From NCBI GenBank assembly GCA_020852815.1, contig JADZAN010000023.1, forward strand, positions 61,291-125,290: DNA of 64,000 nt. Reading direction: 5' to 3'. Made by a program: the position numbers and the translations under genes. Shown here one piece after another: positions 20,625 through 30,381 of the stretch. The DNA comes from Gemmatimonadaceae bacterium (lineage in GTDB: Bacteria > Gemmatimonadota > Gemmatimonadetes > Gemmatimonadales > Gemmatimonadaceae). Below the pieces are notes generated by a model that was not told the DNA's origin, made no database searches, and worked only from the letters and a program-made list of their open reading frames with translations. Each line of letters starts with the position of its first letter. The stretch's first letter is position 1.

Positions 20625-23063
20625 TTACTCGGCGCGGATCGCCAGCACCGGATCCACTCCGGCCGCGCGTCGCGCGGGGACCCAGCAGGCCAGCGCGGCG
20701 ACCCCGGCGAGGATGAGCGGCACCACGGTGAAGGTGAGCGGATCGGTCGCGCCGCTGCCGTACAGCACCCCGCGGATGAGGCGTGCCGCGCCTAACGCGA
20801 CGACGATCCCGATGACGCCGCCGGCGAGGACGAGGGCAAGCCCCTGGCGCATCACCATGCGCACCACCTCGCCGCGCGCCGCGCCGATCGCCATGCGAAT
20901 CCCGATCTCGCGCGTGCGCTGCGCCACGGCGTAGGACATCACGCCGTACATCCCGACCGCCGCCAGCAGCAATCCGAGTGCCCCAAAGACGCCCAGCGCC
21001 GTGCCCGCCAGGCGCGCCGGGAGGAGGGCGAGGCCAAGGTGCATCTTCATCGTCTTCACGTCGGAGACCGGCATGTTCGCGTCGAGCGCCGCGACCTCCG
21101 ACCGGAGCTGCGGGACGATGGCCAGCGGATCGCCGTCCACGCGCAGGTGCAACGTCATCTCCGCGCGCCACTCCTGCGCCTGCGCGAAGTACATGTACGC
21201 GGTCGGCTCCTCACCAAGGCGCATGTACTTTCCCGTGGGGACCACCCCCACCACGGTGAAGTCGCGGCCGCTGGTGTGCACCACACGCCCCACCGCGCCC
21301 CCCGTAGGGAAGAACCGCTTCACGAACTGCTGGTTCACCACCAGCACTGGAGCCGCCAGGCTGTCGTCGCGCGCCTCGAAGAATCGCCCCTCGAGCAAGG
21401 GAATCCCCATCGCCTCCAGGTAGCCCGGCGCTGCGATGTTGTAGTTGATCGACATCCCCTCGTCAGGCGCGGGCGTGTACCCCGGCACCCGGATGCCACG
21501 GTCCGAGTTGGCGAGCCCCAGCGGCGCGTACTGCGACATCCCCACGTGCTTCACGCCGGGAAGCGTGCGCAGCCGGTCGACCAGCAGGCGATAGAACTGT
21601 TCCGTGCGAGCGCGGTTGTAGCCCTGCAGCGACGGATCCACCGAGGCGAGGAGCAGCCCCTCGGCGTTGAACCCCTTGTCCACCGTGGTGGCCGCCTGGA
21701 GGTTGCGCAGGAAGAGTCCCGCGCACACGAGGAGCACGACCGACAGCGCCATCTGCGCCACGACCAGCGCGCGACTCAGCCGCGAGCGCGAGCCCCCCGC
21801 CGGCGCCTCGCCCTTGAGCGAGGGGATGAGCGCCGGCCTGGTGGCCTGCAGCGCCGGGACGAGGCCGAACAGGAAGCCGGTGGCGATGGTGATCCCTAAC
21901 GAGAAGAGGAGGACCGGGATGCTGAGGCGCAGGTCGGGGGAGAAGTCGACGTCCATCGGCAGCCGCACGCGATTGGCGAGGGAGATGACCCACGACGCCA
22001 CGGCAATGCCGCACACTCCCGCCACCAGCGAGAAGACGAGGCTCTCGGTGAGCAGCTGACGGATCAGGACGCCGCGTCGCGCGCCGATGGAGAGGCGCAC
22101 CGCCATCTCGCGCCAGCGGTCCTGCGCCCGCGCCAGGAAGAGGTTGGCCACGTTGACGCAGGCAATGAGGAGGAGCATCAGCACCACCGCCATCACCACG
22201 GCGGTGAGCCCAACCTGCGCCGTGCGGAACATGGGATGGATCCCCGATTCGCCCTGCGGAACCAGGGTGATGCCCGAGTGCTCGTACGCGTCGGGGAAAT
22301 CGGTGCGCAGCTCGCCCTCGAGGGCGCGCATGCGTGCCTTGGCTCGCTCCATCGTCACGCCGGGGGCAAGGCGCGCCAGGACAGACATCGAGTTGTCGCC
22401 GCGCTCGTTCATGGCGGCGCCGTACCCCGGCTCGATCTGCGCCAGCTGCATCATCGGCAGCCACATCTCGGGGGTGAGGATGGGGAGCGCGCCGCGGAAC
22501 TCGCGCGGCGCCACCCCCACCACGGTGTAGGCCGCCCCGTTCACGATGATCGACTTACCCACCACGTCGTTGTCGCCGCCAAAGCGGCGTTGCCACGTCG
22601 CATACGAGATGACGGCGATGGGGTGGGCGAGTTCCCCCACGTCCTCGGCCGGGATGAACACGCGGCCGCGCACCGCGCCGACGCCGAGCATGCCGAAGTA
22701 GTTGCCAGAGACGAGCTGCACCATCACGCGCTCCGGTCTCCCGCCAGCCGCAACGCTGGCGAGGGAGAACTTCCACGTCGCTACGTCGCTGAACACGCCC
22801 TTGGTGCGCTCGCGCAGGTCCTTCCAGTGCGGGATGGAGTTGGAACCGTACTCCATCCCCGGCCACTTGCGATAGAGCTGCGCCAGCCGCCCCGCATCGC
22901 GCACGCCCGGCAACGGGCGCAGCATCAGCGCATCCACCACCGAGAAGACCGCCGTGTTGAGCCCGATTCCCAGCGCCAGCGTCACCACCGCGAGTGCCGT
23001 GAAGAGCGGCTTCTTGAGCAGGATCCGGATCGCGAATCGCAGGTCGTGCAGGAAGGTCGACAT
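20625..23063 (-). CDS. ADOP-type ABC transporter permease (MacB/FtsX-like)
   Basis: 812-residue inner-membrane permease of the Acidobacterial duplicated orphan permease type. It has two FtsX-MacB units: an N-terminal helix (RILLKKPLFTALAVVTLALGIGLN-like), a large periplasmic MacB-like domain with the NYFGMLGVGAVRGRVF segment, three helices, then a second such unit ending with three more helices. The Arg-rich LRFAIR start is typical. Members act with a separate ATPase in export or lipoprotein handling; no ATPase gene is next to it, which is common for this family. The converging neighbour is the DUF4177 gene. Confidence 0.9.
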   Translation of the reverse strand: MSTFLHDLRFAIRILLKKPLFTALAVVTLALGIGLNTAVFSVVDALMLRPLPGVRDAGRLAQLYRKWPGMEYGSNSIPHWKDLRERTKGVFSDVATWKFSLASVAAGGRPERVMVQLVSGNYFGMLGVGAVRGRVFIPAEDVGELAHPIAVISYATWQRRFGGDNDVVGKSIIVNGAAYTVVGVAPREFRGALPILTPEMWLPMMQLAQIEPGYGAAMNERGDNSMSVLARLAPGVTMERAKARMRALEGELRTDFPDAYEHSGITLVPQGESGIHPMFRTAQVGLTAVVMAVVLMLLLIACVNVANLFLARAQDRWREMAVRLSIGARRGVLIRQLLTESLVFSLVAGVCGIAVASWVISLANRVRLPMDVDFSPDLRLSIPVLLFSLGITIATGFLFGLVPALQATRPALIPSLKGEAPAGGSRSRLSRALVVAQMALSVVLLVCAGLFLRNLQAATTVDKGFNAEGLLLASVDPSLQGYNRARTEQFYRLLVDRLRTLPGVKHVGMSQYAPLGLANSDRGIRVPGYTPAPDEGMSINYNIAAPGYLEAMGIPLLEGRFFEARDDSLAAPVLVVNQQFVKRFFPTGGAVGRVVHTSGRDFTVVGVVPTGKYMRLGEEPTAYMYFAQAQEWRAEMTLHLRVDGDPLAIVPQLRSEVAALDANMPVSDVKTMKMHLGLALLPARLAGTALGVFGALGLLLAAVGMYGVMSYAVAQRTREIGIRMAIGAARGEVVRMVMRQGLALVLAGGVIGIVVALGAARLIRGVLYGSGATDPLTFTVVPLILAGVAALACWVPARRAAGVDPVLAIRAE

Positions 23064-23163
23064 GGCGGACCGGGCGTGGGTGGTGGGAGGTCGCTCGCCG
23101 TGGATAGCTCAGAGGATGGACAGTACGGAGGCGCGCAACGTTTGGATTCTCCCCGGTCGCCAA

Positions 23164-23580
23164 TCAGGGCGGTGGCGCCACCGGGACCATCACCAGCGCC
23201 TCGCCGTCGATGACGACCTCGCCATCCTGGTTGCGGCACGTCGTCTCCAGCCGCGCGCGCCGCTTGGCCTCGTTCCACTCGCGCACCTCCAGGCGCGCGG
23301 TGACCGTGTCGCCAATGCGCACCGGGCGCTTGAAGCTGAGCGACTGGGAGAGGTAGATCGTCCCCGGCCCGGGCAGCTTCATGGCGATGCAGGCCGAGAT
23401 GAAGCCGGCGGAGAGGATGCCGTGCGCGATGCGCCCGCCAAACCGCGACTTCGCCGCCTCGACCTCGTTCACGTGCGCCGGGTTGAAGTCACCCGTGATC
23501 CCCGCAAAGAGCACCACGTCGCTCTCGGTCACGGTCTTCGCGAACTCGGCGCTCTGGCCGACCTGCAGCTCGTGGGACAC
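23164..23580 (-). CDS. MaoC-like (R)-specific enoyl-CoA hydratase
   Basis: 138-residue hot-dog-fold hydratase. The hydratase-2 signature is present: FAGITGDFNPAHVNEVEAAK followed by FGGRIAHGI, with the catalytic Asp and His. It should hydrate 2-enoyl-CoA to (R)-3-hydroxyacyl-CoA, as PhaJ does, or dehydrate in reverse. It starts with GTG at 23580 just two bases after the TGA of the symporter gene, with GGAGAT upstream. This makes a tight operon: small membrane protein, symporter, hydratase, which hints that the transported solute may be an organic acid; that is inference. Confidence 0.85.
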   Translation of the reverse strand: MSHELQVGQSAEFAKTVTESDVVLFAGITGDFNPAHVNEVEAAKSRFGGRIAHGILSAGFISACIAMKLPGPGTIYLSQSLSFKRPVRIGDTVTARLEVREWNEAKRRARLETTCRNQDGEVVIDGEALVMVPVAPPP

Positions 23581-23582
23581 GG

Positions 23583-25124
23583 TCAAATCTCCATGACGAA
23601 GCGGATGTCGTCGTCGAGTGTGGCGCTGGCAGTGTGACGCGTCAACCACGACACGACAAAGAAGACGAGCAGCGAACTCACGAGCGCAAGCGCCGTCGCC
23701 GTCACGCCGGCGGGGAAAGTGAAGACCTTGAGGAAGGCGAGCGTCTCGAAGACCAGCGTCACGACGAGCCCCGTGCAGATCGACGCGACCGCCCCGGCGC
23801 GCGTGGCACCGGTCCAGTTGAGCCCTATGGCCAGCGCCGGGACGAGCGTCGAGGCAAACAATCCCCAGCCGAAAACGCCGAGGAATGCGACCAGTGTCCC
23901 CGAAAGCCCCGCCACCATCGTCGCGATGAGCGAGATGACCACCGTCCAGATGCGCCCCCAACGCAGTTCGTTCGTGACCGTGAAGCCCAGGGCCAGCGGG
24001 ATGTCGTGCGTGAGCGCCGCTGCACCGACGCTCATGAACGAGTTCACCGTGCTCATGATGGCGGCCGCCACTCCCGAGAAGACGATCGCCGACAGGAGGA
24101 GCGGCGTGAAGTGGAGCAGGAAGGTCGGCGTCGCGTCGTCGGCGCGGGCCAGCGGCGGCAACTCGCCGCGCACCACCAGCGTCTTGACCGCCAACCCCAC
24201 GCCAATGAAGAGGAGCTGCGTGACGACGATCGCCACGCTCATGATCATGGGATACCACTTGAGCCGTCGCGGGTCGCGCAGCATGTAGAACTTGTGCACG
24301 ACGTGCGGTTGGCCTAGTGAGCCAATGCCGAACACGAAGAAGAAGGAGAGGGCGGCGAGCGGCGTGAGCTTTCCCCACGGCGCCAGGAACGGCGCATCGG
24401 CGGGGAGGATCGTCGCCGCGAAGCCGCCTGCACCGCCACCCGCAGCGCTACCTGCGGCGCCGCCCACCTTGAGCGTGTAGACGAAGACGAGGACCGAGGC
24501 GAGCGCCATCACTCCCCCCTGGAACAGGTCGGTGTACACCCCCGCCAGGATCCCCCCCGACACCGAGTAGGCCAGCGTGATCGCCATCCCGATCCACAGC
24601 CCCACGGTGAGCCCAGTGCCGAAGATGGCGTCGATGACCAGCCCCAGGGCGAGGATGTTGGTCGCCATGTAGCCAACGATCGCCACCAGCATCGCCACCG
24701 CCGAGAGTCCGCGCGCCGCGCGCGACTGGAAGCGCACCGCGATGGCATCGGGGATGGTCATGAGCCCGCGCAGCTCGCCCAGCAGGCGCAGGCGCTTGGC
24801 CAGCGTCCACGCGCCTAACGTCCCGGTCACGCCAATGGGAAGGATGATGAAGACGGCGCCGAGTCCGACGCTGTACAGCAACCCCGGTCCGCCGATGAAC
24901 GTGAAACCGGAGAGCGTGGCCGCCATCGCCGCGATGGCCATCGTCCACAACCCGATCCCCTGCCCCGCCACGAAGAAGTCGCTGGCATTCCTCGTCCGGC
25001 GCGTGGCCCACACGCCGATTGCCGCCACGACCGCGAAGTACGCCACCGCCACCGCCACGATGACGGGCTGCGCCAGCGGCGGGAGCGCGCCAGCCTGCAG
25101 CAGGAACCAGTGCGGTGCTCCCAT
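23583..25124 (-). CDS. sodium:solute symporter (SSS/SLC5 family)
   Basis: 513-residue transporter with about 13 helices. Family signs: VWATRRTRNASDFFVAGQGI after the first helix, MAIAAMAATLSGFTFIGGPG, and AAAIMSTVNSFMSVGAAALTHD near the middle of the second half. It belongs to the same family as the gene at 5518 but is not a close copy. Its ATG overlaps the TGA of the upstream small membrane protein gene by one base, and the MaoC gene follows after two bases. The substrate is unknown; acetate or another monocarboxylate would fit the hydratase neighbour but is a guess. Confidence 0.9.
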   Translation of the reverse strand: MGAPHWFLLQAGALPPLAQPVIVAVAVAYFAVVAAIGVWATRRTRNASDFFVAGQGIGLWTMAIAAMAATLSGFTFIGGPGLLYSVGLGAVFIILPIGVTGTLGAWTLAKRLRLLGELRGLMTIPDAIAVRFQSRAARGLSAVAMLVAIVGYMATNILALGLVIDAIFGTGLTVGLWIGMAITLAYSVSGGILAGVYTDLFQGGVMALASVLVFVYTLKVGGAAGSAAGGGAGGFAATILPADAPFLAPWGKLTPLAALSFFFVFGIGSLGQPHVVHKFYMLRDPRRLKWYPMIMSVAIVVTQLLFIGVGLAVKTLVVRGELPPLARADDATPTFLLHFTPLLLSAIVFSGVAAAIMSTVNSFMSVGAAALTHDIPLALGFTVTNELRWGRIWTVVISLIATMVAGLSGTLVAFLGVFGWGLFASTLVPALAIGLNWTGATRAGAVASICTGLVVTLVFETLAFLKVFTFPAGVTATALALVSSLLVFFVVSWLTRHTASATLDDDIRFVMEI

Positions 25125-25603
25125 CAGTCGTCCGTGCGTCCCTGCGGCTCGGCGTGCGCCTCGCGCAGTGCCCGCGCCGAGCGCATTGCCCGCACGCGCG
25201 CGAGGTCGTCCTCACGGAGCGTCATCACCTCGAAGGTGAGGGCGTAGGCCAGCGGGAGCACGAGGAGGGGGAGGAGCCCGACGCCGTAGACCACAATCGC
25301 GGCACGCAGCGGCAATCCGAGGATGATGCGCTCGCCGGGTGCGTCAGCCGGCAGCAGCAACGCCGCCGCGAAGCCGGCGACGATGACCACGAAGGTGAAC
25401 GCGAGCGGGATCGCCAGGCGCCCCACCCCACCGGTCCGCCGCGACACGCCTAACGCCATCATCGAGACGACCATCAGCGCCAGCCCCACCACCATGCACC
25501 AGACGCCCCAGCGCGCCCCCCCCGCGAGGAACGCCGAGCCGTAGGCAAGGGCAATGCAGGCCGTCGAGGTCGCGGTCATGGCGATCGCCACGCGCTTGGT
25601 CAT
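25124..25603 (-). CDS. small multi-span membrane protein coupled to a symporter
   Basis: 159 residues with about four hydrophobic helices (IAMTATSTACIALAYGSAF, WGVWCMVVGLALMVVSMMAL, IPLAFTFVVIVAGFAAALLL, and a late one around VYGVGLLPLLVLPLAYAL), then a charged tail (LREDDLARVRAMR). No family is recognised. The start at 25603 has GGAGA eight bases upstream. The stop and the symporter start share one base, so translation is coupled. The role is inferred as a partner of the symporter. Confidence 0.65.
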   Translation of the reverse strand: MTKRVAIAMTATSTACIALAYGSAFLAGGARWGVWCMVVGLALMVVSMMALGVSRRTGGVGRLAIPLAFTFVVIVAGFAAALLLPADAPGERIILGLPLRAAIVVYGVGLLPLLVLPLAYALTFEVMTLREDDLARVRAMRSARALREAHAEPQGRTDD

Positions 25604-25676
25604 GCCGTCTCCGTGTCGGGACATTCGAGAGGCGTAGAATAGCGACGCGCAGCGACCGCGCGCCGAAATCGGAGGC

Positions 25677-26594
25677 TTACGCCGTCCCTGGCACCCCACT
25701 CCGATGCCGCGCCCCCGCCCAGCGCCGGACGCGCCAACCGAGCAACACGGCGAAGACCAGGGCGAAGATCGCGGGCTCCGTGACGTCCTTCTTCACCGAC
25801 ATCCAGTAGTGGACGAGGCCAAGCACGGCACTCGCGTAGACGAGGCGATGCAGCGCGCTCCACCGCCGGTTGCCAAGGCGCCGGATCCACCCCTTGGTCG
25901 AGGTCACAGCGAGCGGGACCAGAAGGGCCAGCGCCATCATCCCGATGGTGATGTAGAGGCGCTTGGCGACGTCTTCGACCATGTCGCGCCATGTGAGTTC
26001 GACGTCGAGCGCGGCGTAGATGACGAGGTGCGTGCAGGCGTAGGCGAAGGCAATGAGGCCGAAGGTGCGGCGATAGCGGATGAGCCACCCCGCCCTGAGC
26101 AGCCGCACGGCGGGCGTCACGACCAGGGAGAGGGCGAGAAAGCGAAGGGTCCACTTCCCGGTGAAATGCTCGGCTTCCTTGATGGGGTTGGAACCCAGGA
26201 AGCGGGTCCCCTGGAAGAAGTCGCTGGCGATGGCGGCGGCGACGTAGAGGAAGGGGAGGGTGGCTACACAGAGGACCAGGGCGTGGAGCCAGCGCGGTGG
26301 AATGGTACGGAGCGCGCGGTTTTGGTTTGGTGGGGAGGGGGGGCGGGGGGTAGTGTGGTTTTCGGGGGGGGCCCCCCGCGCCGCGCCGCCCGCGCGCGCT
26401 TCCAACGCCCCAGCCGGCGCCGACTCCGCGGACTCCGCCGACTCCACCGACTCCTCCGCATCCGCGGACTCCACCGACTCCGCGGACTCCGCCGAATCCG
26501 CGGACTCCGCCGACTCCGCAGACTCCGCCGACTCCGCAGACTCCGCAGACCCCACCTCCGGTCTCGCCCCCTCCCTCGCTCCCTGAATCGCCAC
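25677..26594 (-). CDS. msrQ: MsrQ-like heme-binding subunit of methionine sulfoxide reductase, with repeat extension
   Basis: Inner-membrane heme b protein that passes electrons to MsrP for repair of oxidised methionine in periplasmic proteins. The ferric-reductase-like core has six helices with the family segment HFTGKWTLRFLALSLVVTP, a conserved His in YACTHLVIYA and another in LHRLVYASAVLGLVHYW. It lies 14 bases after msrP, the usual order. The protein is 305 residues because of an N-terminal extension of about 100 residues with fifteen Ser-Ala-Glu type triplets (residues 16-60), absent from ordinary MsrQ. The start is a GTG at 26594 with GAGGGGGG upstream, so the extension appears to be translated. 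Confidence 0.9.
   Translation of the reverse strand: MAIQGAREGARPEVGSAESAESAESAESAESADSAESAESVESADAEESVESAESAESAPAGALEARAGGAARGAPPENHTTPRPPSPPNQNRALRTIPPRWLHALVLCVATLPFLYVAAAIASDFFQGTRFLGSNPIKEAEHFTGKWTLRFLALSLVVTPAVRLLRAGWLIRYRRTFGLIAFAYACTHLVIYAALDVELTWRDMVEDVAKRLYITIGMMALALLVPLAVTSTKGWIRRLGNRRWSALHRLVYASAVLGLVHYWMSVKKDVTEPAIFALVFAVLLGWRVRRWAGARHRSGVPGTA
26415..26549. repeat. nine-base tandem repeat coding for Ser-Ala-Glu triplets in msrQ
   Basis: About fifteen in-frame copies of a nine-base unit (plus strand GCSGACTCC with variants) within the 5' end of msrQ. The copy number could change by slippage without breaking the frame. Variants such as SAD, SVE and AEE show that the array is not freshly made. 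Confidence 0.85.
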
Positions 26595-26608
26595 TCGTCC
26601 CCCCTCGA

Positions 26609-27580
26609 TCAGTACAGCTTCCGCAGGTCCATCCCGCTGTACATCGACGCCACCTGTTGCGCGTAGCCGTTGAACATCAACGTCTCGCGCCGACGAAACT
26701 CGCCAATGCGCCGCTCCTTCGCCTGCGACCAGCGCGGGTGGTCCACCTCGGGGTTCACGTTGGCGAAGAAGCCGTATTCACTCGCGTTGGCCTCGCTCCA
26801 CGCCGTCTTCGGCATCGTGTCGGTGAAGCGGATTCGCACGATCGACTTGCCCCCCTTGAAGCCGTACTTCCAGGGAATCACGAGACGAAGCGGCGCCCCG
26901 TTCTGGTTGGGGAGCATCTTGCCGTAGACGCCAACGGCGAACAGCGTGAGCGGGTTCATCGCCTCATCCAGGCGCAGCCCCTCGACATAGGGCCAGTCGA
27001 GCACCGGCGAGCGCTGTCCCGGCATCTGCGCCGGGTCGAGCAGCGTGGTGAACTCCAGGTACTTCGCCGAGCCTAACGGCTGCATGCGCTTCACGAACTC
27101 GGCCATGGGGAAGCCGAGCCACGGGACAACCATCGACCACGCCTCGACGCAGCGATGGCGGTAGATCCGTTCCTCGAGCTTGTACGGCTTGAGGAAGTCC
27201 TCGAGGTTGTAGCTGCCGGGCTTCGCCACCAGCCCATCGACCTTCACGCTCCACGGCTTGGTGCGGAACTTCGTCGCATGCTCGGCGGGATCGTCCTTGC
27301 CGGTCCCGAACTCGTAGAAGTTGTTGTACGACGTCACGTCGTCCCACGGGGTGAGTTCCGGCTTGAGTTCGCCCCCGCCGATCGAAGTCCCCTGCTGCGG
27401 GGCCTTCCCCGCCACCCCCGCCGGCTGCGCCCCGCCCCGGCGTCCGGCGAGGAAGGCGGCCGCGAGTCCAACCCCCGCCAACCCCGCCTGCCTCAGGAAA
27501 CCCCGCCGGTTCTCGTACTGCGATTCGCTCGTGATCTCCGATGAGCGAATGGGATGCTCTGGCGTGACGCGGATCAGCAT
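26609..27580 (-). CDS. msrP: MsrP, molybdopterin methionine sulfoxide reductase catalytic subunit
   Basis: 323-residue periplasmic Mo-pterin enzyme that reduces free and protein-bound methionine sulfoxide, working with MsrQ. A twin-arginine leader is seen ([21 protein letters not shown]). The family segments are clear: [15 protein letters not shown] near the start of the mature part, the molybdenum-ligand Cys in [15 protein letters not shown], and [16 protein letters not shown]. The C-terminal [12 protein letters not shown] ends the protein as in other members. The ATG at 27580 is used; no strong ribosome site is seen. msrQ starts 14 bases after its stop. Confidence 0.95.
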   Translation of the reverse strand: MLIRVTPEHPIRSSEITSESQYENRRGFLRQAGLAGVGLAAAFLAGRRGGAQPAGVAGKAPQQGTSIGGGELKPELTPWDDVTSYNNFYEFGTGKDDPAEHATKFRTKPWSVKVDGLVAKPGSYNLEDFLKPYKLEERIYRHRCVEAWSMVVPWLGFPMAEFVKRMQPLGSAKYLEFTTLLDPAQMPGQRSPVLDWPYVEGLRLDEAMNPLTLFAVGVYGKMLPNQNGAPLRLVIPWKYGFKGGKSIVRIRFTDTMPKTAWSEANASEYGFFANVNPEVDHPRWSQAKERRIGEFRRRETLMFNGYAQQVASMYSGMDLRKLY

Positions 27581-27948
27581 GGCAGCGCTTCGGTAGGGTG
27601 AGGGGAGTTCAGCCGGTGTGACCGGGCGACGGGAACCGCAGCACGCGCGAGCCTCGTGAAGCGCCCCTTCTCACCGCACCACTCTCCCCCGCGCCCCGCT
27701 CGCACCACCCGCACCGCCCGCGCACAGGGGATGTAGCACCCTCCCCCGCATCCGGTTCCATCATAAACGCCCCACGCCATTCCCCGGTTCTCCAGAAAGC
27801 CTCGCGCCAGGACACAGTCGCCGAAACGCCGCGGGGCGCGGCCAATCAATCACCGCGCCCCCTCCCCCCCTCGTCCCGAACCTTCGCTGGGGCAAGCTTC
27901 TCGTCCCCAGCCTTCGCTGGGGCAGGCTTCTCGTCCTCTCGTCCTCTG
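27581..27948. other. gene-less stretch between S9 peptidase and msrP genes
   Basis: About 370 bases without a supported gene. The part next to the peptidase stop holds the repeat copy described separately. The part next to msrP should contain the msrPQ promoter; no clear boxes are seen. Short ORFs here have shadow-like Arg/Pro-rich content. Confidence 0.5.
27871..27947 (-). repeat. tandem 30-base units and GARGACGAG repeat after an S9 peptidase gene
   Basis: Two 30-base tandem units (27871-27900 and 27901-27930) share CCTTCGCTGGGGCARGCTTC; the second holds the perfect hairpin CCCCAGC-CTTC-GCTGGGG at 27905-27922. A CTCGTCCTCTCGTCCTCT run follows to 27947, which reads AGAGGACGAGAGGACGAG on the strand of the peptidase gene, right after its stop. 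This is the same element as at 15582-15643 in the other orientation. Confidence 0.75.
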
Positions 27949-30360
27949 CTACTGAACAGGTCTTCTGATCTCGAACCCCTCCGGAGGCTCCGCCCCCATC
28001 AGGTTGCGAACGAAGTAGTCCCACGTTCGCCGGATCATGTACGGCTCGCCGGCAAAGCCGTGGTTGCGATTGGGCATCACCAGGAGATCGAAGTCCTTGT
28101 TGGCCTTGATCAGTTCGTCGATGACGAGCTGCGTCGCCACGGGGTGCACGTTGTCGTCGAGCGTCCCGTACGCCAGCAGCAGGCGGCCGCGCAGGTGCTT
28201 CGCCTTTCGCCAGTTGGACTGCGAATCGAAGGAGTCGGTCGTGTCGCTCAGCTTTCGCAGCAGCCCCTGGTACTTCTCCCCCCAGGTGAAGTCGTAGCTC
28301 CGGTTGTCGTGGTTGCCGGCGCTCGAGACGGCCACCTTGAAGAAGTCGGGATACGTGAGGATGGCATCGGTAGACGAGAAGCCGCCGCCGGAGTGCCCGA
28401 AGATCCCCACGCGCGACAGGTCCATCTGCGGGATGCGTCCCGCCAGCTGCTTGATGGTGATGACCTGGTCGGGGATCCCGTTGTCGGTCATGTTGCCATA
28501 GTACGAATCATGGAACGCCTTCGAGCGCCCCGGCGTCCCCATGGCATCGACCTCGACGACAAAGAAGCCGAGTTCCGATAGCGCGGCGGCATTGCCTCCG
28601 GGGCGCGAGGCAAACTGCCGAGTGCCGACTGAGCCGATCTGCGGCCCCGGGTAGATGTAGTCGACCACCGGGTAGCGCTTGCTGGAGTCGAAGCCGGCCG
28701 GGCGCCAGAGCAGCCCGCGCAGCTCGGTCACGCCATCGCGCGCGCGCACGGTGAACGGCTCCGGTGCGCGCCATCCCGCGGCGACGAGTCGCGAGACGTC
28801 GGCCGCTTGCAGCTGCCTGACCACGGTGCCATCGATGCGCCGCAGGATGGTGACGGGCGCCTTGTCCGGCCGCGCCACGTTGTCCACCACGAACCTGCCG
28901 CCAGGCGCAACGCTGATGTCGTGGTCGGCATCCTCCGGCGTCAACAACTGGATTGCCGAGCCATCCAGCCTGGCGCGGTACAGGTGCCGGAAGTACGGGT
29001 CGCGCCCGGGCTCGCGCCCCACCGCGGTGAAGTACGCCCAGCGCAACGTCTCGTCGATCCACAGGAGGTCGACCACCAGGAAGTCGCCGCTGGTGATCCG
29101 GCTCTTCACCGCCCCCGTCTTCGCATCCAGCAGGTACAAATGCCCCCACCCGTCGCGCTCGGACCACCAGACCACCTCGTTCCCCCCGGCCAGTGGGCGC
29201 CAGTTGGGAATCCCCCCCGACATCTGGTTCGTCTCGACGAACGTCTTCCCCGTCTCCTTGTGCACCTGACGGGCAGCACCGGTAGCCGCGTCGGCCGACA
29301 CCAGCGTCAACTCGCGATTGCCGCGCCTGGGCGCGGTGAAGTACACCTGGTCGCTCCCCGCCCCCCACCGCACGTCCTTCCACACGGTGTCCGTCGACAT
29401 CCAGCAGCACGTCGTGTTCACCGCATCCATCGTGGGCCACTCGATCTTGCTCCCCTTCCCCGACGACACATCGAACACATGCAGGTCAAACCGCGGAATC
29501 ACGGAGTCGCCCGGCAACGCATACCGGTACGAGTGAAGCACGGGCCCCGGGTTCTTCGTCTCCAACAGGTGCATCAGCCGCACCCCCCGCTGGTCCCACC
29601 TGGTCGTCACGAATCGCCTCGAGTCGGGCGACCAGAGGATCAACGGGCGCTGCTCGCTCTTGTTGCGCACATTGGTCACCTGCTGGCAACAGCCGATGTT
29701 CGTCAGCGCATAACCCCAGTCGGCGGTGCCATCCGTGGTCAGCGCGCGCTCCTGGCCACCGTCAGCTGCACGCACGAACACGTTCCCGCCCCTCTCATAC
29801 GCCACCCACTTCCCATCCGGCGACTTCACCTCGCTCGGCCTCTCGAGAGCGAGCGTGTCGGGACCCGTGCACGTGTACGACGTCAGGTCGCACGTCCAGT
29901 TCTTCTTGCGCCCCGCGCTAACGCGAATCGCCTTCTCACCGTCGACCCACGAGATGGCCTGGAAGGGAAGGCGCGCCGAGTCGTACGTGGTGTCGGCCGC
30001 CGTCGACAGCGCCGACGCCAGTCGCGCATGATCAAAGGCCGCTCGACGCGCCCCGGTCGCCATGTCGACGACGAGGAACTCCCACCCACGCACCCCACGA
30101 TTGCGGTACCAGAACCGGTCGCCCGTCATCCAGCGCGGACGAACGGCATCATCGATGATCAGGTCCTGCACGTTCCAGGGAAGCAACTGCTCGGCGCGCG
30201 CGTAATCGGTGCGCGTCGGTTGCGCCTGCGCCGTGCGCGATGAACCACCGAATGCCATCCCACCTATCAACAGGGCAATGACAGCAAGCATTCGTGGTGC
30301 GGTGCGATGCGCGATGCGGCGTGTGGCGCCCGGTGTGATGCGGAGTGTGAGGCGTGACAT
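27949..30360 (-). CDS. S9 family peptidase (DPP IV / prolyl oligopeptidase type)
   Basis: 803-residue exported serine peptidase that cuts short peptides, often after proline. A signal peptide is seen (RMLAVIALLIGGMAFGGSSRTAQAQ). The N-terminal part is a DPP IV-like propeller (YARAEQLLPWNV onward, with SPDGKWVAYERGGNVFVR). The alpha/beta hydrolase domain has the nucleophile in GIFGHSGGGFSST, the Asp in YGTLDDNVHP and the His in PNRNHGF. It is a clear paralogue of the gene at 33189-35648 by both N- and C-terminal phrases. It is the last gene of the SusCD/S9 block, with a 13-base tandem repeat in front of it. ATG at 30291 is an alternative start. Confidence 0.92.
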   Translation of the reverse strand: MSRLTLRITPGATRRIAHRTAPRMLAVIALLIGGMAFGGSSRTAQAQPTRTDYARAEQLLPWNVQDLIIDDAVRPRWMTGDRFWYRNRGVRGWEFLVVDMATGARRAAFDHARLASALSTAADTTYDSARLPFQAISWVDGEKAIRVSAGRKKNWTCDLTSYTCTGPDTLALERPSEVKSPDGKWVAYERGGNVFVRAADGGQERALTTDGTADWGYALTNIGCCQQVTNVRNKSEQRPLILWSPDSRRFVTTRWDQRGVRLMHLLETKNPGPVLHSYRYALPGDSVIPRFDLHVFDVSSGKGSKIEWPTMDAVNTTCCWMSTDTVWKDVRWGAGSDQVYFTAPRRGNRELTLVSADAATGAARQVHKETGKTFVETNQMSGGIPNWRPLAGGNEVVWWSERDGWGHLYLLDAKTGAVKSRITSGDFLVVDLLWIDETLRWAYFTAVGREPGRDPYFRHLYRARLDGSAIQLLTPEDADHDISVAPGGRFVVDNVARPDKAPVTILRRIDGTVVRQLQAADVSRLVAAGWRAPEPFTVRARDGVTELRGLLWRPAGFDSSKRYPVVDYIYPGPQIGSVGTRQFASRPGGNAAALSELGFFVVEVDAMGTPGRSKAFHDSYYGNMTDNGIPDQVITIKQLAGRIPQMDLSRVGIFGHSGGGFSSTDAILTYPDFFKVAVSSAGNHDNRSYDFTWGEKYQGLLRKLSDTTDSFDSQSNWRKAKHLRGRLLLAYGTLDDNVHPVATQLVIDELIKANKDFDLLVMPNRNHGFAGEPYMIRRTWDYFVRNLMGAEPPEGFEIRRPVQ

Positions 30361-30381
30361 GACGTCGGTATCGTGTGATCG

